Origin: JAGRGG01 sp965217265 | GTDB taxonomy: Bacteria; Pseudomonadota; Alphaproteobacteria; Geminicoccales; Geminicoccaceae | Reading direction: 5' to 3' | Assembly: GCA_965217265.1 (NCBI GenBank) | Contig: CBDCHP010000011.1 | Span: forward strand, 372,001 to 436,000 | Length of the DNA stretch: 64,000 nt | Shown here: positions 59,429-64,000 of the stretch, piece after piece | Layout: every line of letters begins with the position of its first letter | How positions within the stretch are numbered: the stretch's first letter is position 1 | Position numbers and translations under genes: made by a program | Notes under the pieces: generated by a model | What the model was told of the DNA's origin: nothing | Database searches by the model: none | What the model saw: only the letters and a program-made list of their open reading frames with translations

Positions 59429-60334
59429 TTAGCCGGCGAGGCACCAGTTGAGGATCGCCTTTTGCGCGTGCAGGCGGTTCTCGGCCTCATCGAAGACGAC
59501 CGAGGCCGGACCGTCGATGACGCCCTCCGTCACCTCCTCGCCGCGGTGCGCCGGCAGGCAGTGGAGGAAGAGCGCGCCCTCGACCGCCCCGATCATCAGC
59601 GCTTCGTCGACGCGGTAGGGTTCGAGCAGCGCGTGCCGGCGCTCTTTGTCGCTGTCGCTGATCGAGACCCAGACGTCGGTGACGAGCGCGTCGGCATCGG
59701 CTGCGGCCGCGCTCGGGTCGTGCCCGACTTGCACGCGGGCCTGACGCGCCTCGGCCCAGTCGAGCAGGCCCCGGTCCGGCGCCAGTTCGGGTGGGCAGGC
59801 GACGGCGAGCTCGAAGCCGAACGCGGCCGCACCGTGGATCAGTGACGCCGTGACGTTGTTGGCGCCGTCGCCGACGTAGGCGATCCGCCGCCCCCGGATC
59901 GGTCCCCTATGTTGCTCGAAGGTCATGACGTCGGCCATGATCTGGCAGGGGTGCGTCGCGTCGGTGAGGCCGTTCACGACCGGCACGGTGCTGTGCTCGG
60001 CCAGTTCGAGCAGCTTCTCGTGCCGGTCGGTGCGGATCATGATCGCGTCGACGTAGCGCGAGAGGACGCGGGCGGTGTCGGCGATGCTCTCGCCGCGGCC
60101 GAGCTGCATATCGCGGCCGGTGAGGACGATGGCGTGGCCGCCGAGCTGGCGGGCGGCGACCTCGAAGCTGACGCGGGTGCGGGTCGAGGGCTTCTCGAAG
60201 ATCATCGCGAGCGTGCGGCCGGCGAGCGGCTTGGACACGGCCTCGCCCGCCTTCATCCGCGCGGCGTCGTCGAGGATGGCGCGCAGTTCGCCCGGCTCGA
60301 TCGCGCTGAGGTCGAGGAAGTGCCGCGGGCTCAC
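59429..60334 (-). CDS. argF: ornithine carbamoyltransferase
   Basis: A 301-residue enzyme of arginine synthesis from GTG 60334. The carbamoyl-phosphate loop is EKPSTRTRVSFEVA, HPCQ lies in GLTDATHPCQIMADV, and the ornithine-binding loop is LFLHCLPAHRGEEV. The GTGA start overlaps the argD stop, so the two are coupled. Confidence 0.95.
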   Translation of the reverse strand: MSPRHFLDLSAIEPGELRAILDDAARMKAGEAVSKPLAGRTLAMIFEKPSTRTRVSFEVAARQLGGHAIVLTGRDMQLGRGESIADTARVLSRYVDAIMIRTDRHEKLLELAEHSTVPVVNGLTDATHPCQIMADVMTFEQHRGPIRGRRIAYVGDGANNVTASLIHGAAAFGFELAVACPPELAPDRGLLDWAEARQARVQVGHDPSAAAADADALVTDVWVSISDSDKERRHALLEPYRVDEALMIGAVEGALFLHCLPAHRGEEVTEGVIDGPASVVFDEAENRLHAQKAILNWCLAG

Positions 60335-61515
60335 GGGTCCAGATCCTTGAAGGTGGCGTCGATGATGCCGAGCGCTTCGTCGATCTCGGCGTCCTCGACG
60401 GTCAGGGGCGGCAGGAGGCGAACGACGTTGTCGGCGGCGGGCACGCTCAACAGGCCGCGCCCGCGCAGCGCCGCCGCGACCTCCGCGTTCGGCATCCGCG
60501 GCCTCAAGCCCAGCATCAGGCCGACCCCGCGCACGGCCTCCAGCCCGGCGTGGCGCTCGGCCAGCCCGTCCAGGCCCGCCGCCAGCCGCTCGGCCTTCGC
60601 TTGAACCTCGTCGAAGAAGCCGGGTGCCAGCATCACGTCGAGGACGGCGTTGGCGACGGCGCAGGCGAGCGGGTTGCCGCCGAAGGTCGAGCCGTGCGTG
60701 CCGGGCGTCATGCCGGACGCCGCCCGTGCCGTCGCGAGGCAGGCGCCGATCGGAAAGCCGCCCCCTAGCCCCTTGGCCGTGGCGAGGATGTCGGGTTCGA
60801 CGCCGAACGATTGGTGCGCGAACAAATTGCCGGTCCGGCCCATGCCGCACTGGACCTCGTCGAAGACGAGCAGCATGTCGCGCTCGTCGCATAAGTGCCG
60901 CAGCCCTTCGAGGCACTGGCGCGGCACGGGCCGGATGCCGCCCTCGCCCTGGATCGGCTCGATCAGGACGGCGCCCACCGTGTCGTCGATCGCGGCGTCG
61001 AGCGCGTCGTGGTCGGCGAACGGGACGTGGACGAAGCCCTCCAGGAGGGGGGCGAAGCCCTCGGTCAGGCGCGTGCCGCCCGCGGCCGAGATCGCGGCCA
61101 TCGTGCGGCCGTGGAAGGCGCCCTCGACGGTGAGGATGCGGTGACGCTCCGGGTTGCCGGCGGCGTAGTGGTAACGGCGGACGGTCTTGATCGCGGCCTC
61201 GATCGCTTCGGCACCGGAGTTGCACACGAACACCGTCTCGGCGAACGCGTGCGCCACGAGCCGGTCGGCGAGGCGCTCCAAGAGCTCGATGCGAAACAGG
61301 TTCGAGACGTGCCAGAGCTTCGAGCCCTGCTCGATCAGGGTCCGAACGAGGTGGGGATGGCCGTGGCCGAGGCCGCAGACCGCGATCCCGGCGGCGAAGT
61401 CGAGGTAGCGGCGTCCGTCGGCGGTGTAGAGCCAGGAGCCCTCGCCGCGCTCAAAGGCGAGGTCGATGCGCCGGTAGACGGGCAAGAGCGAGGGGATCGA
61501 GGCGTTGGTCGTCAT
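60331..61515 (-). CDS. argD: acetylornithine aminotransferase
   Basis: A 394-residue class III PLP aminotransferase that makes N-acetylornithine. ATG 61515 starts the family homology (SLLPVYRRIDLAFERGEG). VFCNSGAEAIEAAIK-type motif appears as VCNSGAEAIEAAIK, LLVFDEVQCGMGRTG holds the PLP Asp and Gln pair, and the PLP lysine is in DILATAKGLGGGFP. In some bacteria the same enzyme also uses succinyldiaminopimelate. It precedes argF and overlaps it by 4 bases. Confidence 0.94.
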   Translation of the reverse strand: MTTNASIPSLLPVYRRIDLAFERGEGSWLYTADGRRYLDFAAGIAVCGLGHGHPHLVRTLIEQGSKLWHVSNLFRIELLERLADRLVAHAFAETVFVCNSGAEAIEAAIKTVRRYHYAAGNPERHRILTVEGAFHGRTMAAISAAGGTRLTEGFAPLLEGFVHVPFADHDALDAAIDDTVGAVLIEPIQGEGGIRPVPRQCLEGLRHLCDERDMLLVFDEVQCGMGRTGNLFAHQSFGVEPDILATAKGLGGGFPIGACLATARAASGMTPGTHGSTFGGNPLACAVANAVLDVMLAPGFFDEVQAKAERLAAGLDGLAERHAGLEAVRGVGLMLGLRPRMPNAEVAAALRGRGLLSVPAADNVVRLLPPLTVEDAEIDEALGIIDATFKDLDP

Positions 61516-61585
61516 GGGCGTCGCCGGCTCAAGAGGAAAGGGCCAAGGTAGGCGAGAGGGCCTTCCCGTCAACGGCAAGCCGGTC

Positions 61586-62434
61586 TCACGCCTTGAGCTT
61601 GTACCCGCGCCGGACGAGGGCAAGGGCCAATAGCCATAAGGCGGCCATGACCACCAGGAGGTAGAGGGCGCCGATCAGGGTCGGGCCGTCGGCGTGACCG
61701 GTGAAGCCGTAGCGCAGCCCGTCGATCATGTAGAAGAAGGGGTTCATCAAGGCGACGACGTGGAAGGGCTCGGGCAGGGCTTCGATCGAGTAGAACGTGC
61801 CGGACAGGAACGAGAGCGGCGTGATGATGAAGTTGGTGACCGCCGCCATCTGATCGAACTTCTCGGCCCACAAGGCGGCGAGGAAGCCCAAGATCGAGAG
61901 CACCGCCGAGCCGGCGAAGACGTAGTAGAGAACGGCCAGCGGGTGCAGCGGGTAGAGGCCGACGAAGGGGATCATCGTCAGCCAGACGACGAGGGCGACG
62001 AGAAAGCCCCGCGTCACCCCGCCCATGACGACGCCGAACAGGAGTTCGCCCGCCGAGAGCGGCGGCATCAGGTAGTCGACGATGTTGCCCTGCACCTTGG
62101 CGATCATGATCGAGGACGAGGTGTTGGCGAACGCGTTTTGAATGACCGACATCATGATGAGGCCGGGGGCCAGGAAGACGAGGAAGGGGAGATCCCCCAC
62201 CTCGCGGCCGGCGCGGCCGAGGGCGAGCGAGAAGATGGCAAGAAAGATCAGCGTCGTCGCCACCGGCGCGAACACGGTTTGGGTGATGACCTTGAAGAAG
62301 CGGCGGACCTCTTTCAGGTAGAGGGTCCAAAGGCCGATCAGGTTGATGTCGCCGAAGGTGCCGAAAGTCGATTCGTCGTCCGACAGGCTCAGCACGGGGC
62401 CGGCCGGTTGCGGCGGCGGCGGCGCGTCGTTCAT
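61586..62434 (-). CDS. ABC-2 type transporter permease
   Basis: A 282-residue membrane protein with about six hydrophobic segments. WTLYLKEVRRFFKVITQTVF, APGLIMMSVIQNAFANTSSS and the ABC2 signature LMPPLSAGELLFGVVMGGVT then LSGTFYSIEALPEPFHVVAL match the NodJ/YadH-like exporter permeases, which export polysaccharides, lipids or drugs. No ATPase gene is in the window. It follows the TamB-like gene by a base and precedes argD. Confidence 0.85.
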   Translation of the reverse strand: MNDAPPPPQPAGPVLSLSDDESTFGTFGDINLIGLWTLYLKEVRRFFKVITQTVFAPVATTLIFLAIFSLALGRAGREVGDLPFLVFLAPGLIMMSVIQNAFANTSSSIMIAKVQGNIVDYLMPPLSAGELLFGVVMGGVTRGFLVALVVWLTMIPFVGLYPLHPLAVLYYVFAGSAVLSILGFLAALWAEKFDQMAAVTNFIITPLSFLSGTFYSIEALPEPFHVVALMNPFFYMIDGLRYGFTGHADGPTLIGALYLLVVMAALWLLALALVRRGYKLKA

Positions 62435-64000
62435 CTAGTAGTCCAAGCTCCAGTTGATGCCGGCACCGCTGTTGCCGTCCGAGCCGACCTCGGAGGTGGC
62501 ATCGAAGCCGCGCCCGAGGTCGACCTCGACGCGGGCCCTGGTCGTGTTGGTGGCGAGGCCCTGCTCGACTTCGAGGTAGACGTCGTCGGCGATGTATTTT
62601 CCGGCCGAGACGGCGCTCTCGTCGCCCTCGCCGCCGATGTCGAGCGTGTCGAGGCCGAGCGAGCCGCGAAACCGGTCGAGCAGCCCCGGACCGCCGCCCT
62701 GCAACTCGCGCACCGCGGCGGCGAGCTTGATGCCCTGCGCCGGGGTGATGTCGGACACGTCCTGGTCGAACAGGAGCCGCGACAGGACCTGGTCCTGCGG
62801 CAGTTCGGGCTCGGAGGTCAGCGCGACCTCGGGATCGGTGGCGGGGCCGCTCACCCGCACGATCGCGGTGAAGCCGTCGCGCTCGGCCTCGGCCGTGAGC
62901 TTGACCTGCGGCGTGGGCGGCGTGTCGCCGGTGAAGCTGACGCTGCCCTCGGTGATCGTGAAGCGTTCGCCCAAGAAGTCGAGGAAACCGCGGCGAAAGT
63001 CGATCGAGCCGACGATCTCGGGCGCCGTCGCCTGCCCATCGATCGCGAGGTTGCCGCCCCACTCCGACGAGAGGCCGCGGCCGCGCACGAAGATGCGCTC
63101 GGGCGCGTTGACCTCGACGTCGAGGGCGAGGTCGAAGGGCGCCCCCGCCGCGGCCCCCTCCTCCGGTTTCGGCCGCGGCACGAGCTCGCCGTTGCGGCGC
63201 ACGACGACGTCGAGTTCGGGCGGATCGGTGACGCCGCCCGAGGGGATCTGCAAGTCGGCGCTGTCGATGTTGACCGTGCCGCTGAGCTTCGCGGCGTCAA
63301 TGTCGCCGTCGATGCCGAGGTCGCTCGTGACCAGAGCCACGCCGAGGTCGTTGTCGAGCAGCCTCGCGTTCTTGCTGCTCAAGGTGAAATCGAACGGGAA
63401 GTCGCGCTCGGGCGCCATCTCGATCCGGCCGCCGCCGGTGATCGTGCCGTTCCCCGGCCCTCGCGCGCGCAAGGTGGCGACCTCGATCGTCCGGCCGCGG
63501 GCCTCGACGTCGAGGACGATATCGTCGAGGCGAACGCCCGTGTTCGCGTCGCTGAAGGCGCCGTCGTCGACGCGTATAGCACCGTTCGCCAGCGGCCGGG
63601 CGTACGTCCCGTCCAGGCTCAGATCAATGTCGAGCACGCCCTTCGCCTGCTGCCCGTCGAGTTGGGCGATCTGCACCAGCCGGGCGAGCGCCGCCTTGCC
63701 GGTGATGCCGCCGCCGATCTGCCGGTCCTGCGGCAGGTCGAAGGCGAAGGGTTGCAGCGACAAATCGAGCGGCAGCCTCACCTCGGCTTGCAGCGGCTGA
63801 TCGAACGTGCCGGCGATCGCGAGGTTGCCGGTGAACAGTTCCTGGTCGTAGCGGCCCTTGAGGTCGATCGTCGCCGGCGGCACCTCGGCGAACGCTTCTT
63901 CGGCGAGCGCGATCTGCCGCCCGTCCAGGCTGAGGGCAATGTCGGGCGCGGCCGGGCTGCCGCCCAAGGTCACGTCGGCCTTGAGCCCACCGCGCAGGTC
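62435..64000 (-). CDS. tamB: TamB-type translocation and assembly module protein, C-terminal part (truncated by window)
   Basis: The last 521 residues of a long autotransporter-assembly protein; the start is beyond the window. The mostly beta, repeating sequence (ITGGGRIEMAPERDFPFDFT, VSFTGDTPPTPQVKLTAEAE) and the closing DUF490 core SEPELPQDQVLSRLLFDQDV, VRELQGGG, SAGKYIADDVYLEVEQGLAT and WSLDY match TamB. TamB spans the periplasm and works with TamA in lipid or barrel-protein transport. Its tail precedes the ABC permease. Confidence 0.88.
   Translation of the reverse strand, partial: DLRGGLKADVTLGGSPAAPDIALSLDGRQIALAEEAFAEVPPATIDLKGRYDQELFTGNLAIAGTFDQPLQAEVRLPLDLSLQPFAFDLPQDRQIGGGITGKAALARLVQIAQLDGQQAKGVLDIDLSLDGTYARPLANGAIRVDDGAFSDANTGVRLDDIVLDVEARGRTIEVATLRARGPGNGTITGGGRIEMAPERDFPFDFTLSSKNARLLDNDLGVALVTSDLGIDGDIDAAKLSGTVNIDSADLQIPSGGVTDPPELDVVVRRNGELVPRPKPEEGAAAGAPFDLALDVEVNAPERIFVRGRGLSSEWGGNLAIDGQATAPEIVGSIDFRRGFLDFLGERFTITEGSVSFTGDTPPTPQVKLTAEAERDGFTAIVRVSGPATDPEVALTSEPELPQDQVLSRLLFDQDVSDITPAQGIKLAAAVRELQGGGPGLLDRFRGSLGLDTLDIGGEGDESAVSAGKYIADDVYLEVEQGLATNTTRARVEVDLGRGFDATSEVGSDGNSGAGINWSLDY

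Noticed and set aside
1..64000. tRNA, rRNA, tmRNA or replication origin
   Set aside because: No region with tRNA-like pairing, rRNA sequence or DnaA-box clusters was found by eye.

Overview
The window is about 70% G+C and gene-dense, with long operons on both strands. It looks like the chromosome of an alphaproteobacterium of Rhodospirillales type. The pointers are a RegB/RegA redox two-component pair, a DUF3576 lipoprotein upstream of leuS, a SUV3-like helicase beside an S4 protein, a class II DAHP synthase, and small acidic porins. No rRNA, tRNA, CRISPR array, replication origin or intact prophage was found.

Layout. 1-3217: a truncated PEP-carboxylase-like gene, a SYLF lipid-binding protein and an unknown membrane-anchored protein. 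3215-8318: a FemAB-like acetyltransferase, then a tightly coupled pyruvyltransferase / PaaK-like ligase / GT4 glycosyltransferase cluster that probably makes a surface glycan. 8546-10624: regA and regB. 10863-17479: leucine degradation (ivd, mccB, mccA, mvaB) plus a frameshifted EamA transporter. 17652-22794: leuS, a DUF3576 lipoprotein, an exported barrel-like protein and a porin. 23193-30471: a JmjC-like cupin, a PLP-homeostasis protein, cytochrome c, an S4 protein, a SUV3-like helicase and htpG. 30474-33370: a mosaic of intact and broken toxin-antitoxin genes, a partial copy of the htpG 3' end, and a strongly AT-rich gene with GIY-YIG-like motifs. 33370-40200: two Uma2 genes flanking gabD, gor, a class II DAHP synthase and a nicotinate phosphoribosyltransferase. 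40334-42279: a lower-G+C islet with a VapD gene. 42409-46145: rplY, pth, a zincin, pterin dehydratase and DUF427. 46151-47758: two PCu(A)C-like copper chaperones and a DUF2946 protein behind a cobalamin riboswitch. 47807-64000: prpE, psd/pssA and a third CDP-alcohol enzyme, stress and envelope genes, a DEAD-box helicase, a diguanylate cyclase, argD/argF, an ABC-2 permease and the C-terminus of TamB.

The most striking structural feature is a dispersed, nearly palindromic element of about 145-165 bp, present as eight full and four half copies. Its ends begin (T)GAACGCTTCGCGT and its inner arms carry poly-T/poly-A. It almost always abuts a stop codon and sometimes supplies it. Each arm looks like an intrinsic terminator for transcription entering the element, so the whole looks like a mobile bidirectional terminator. 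A second, rarer palindromic family flanks the AT-rich gene and lies next to the VapD islet. Other notable points are the cobalamin riboswitch in front of copper-handling genes, a probable CTG start codon, a 24-bp triplication at the leuS start, and three single-base frameshifts that may be real or may be sequence errors.
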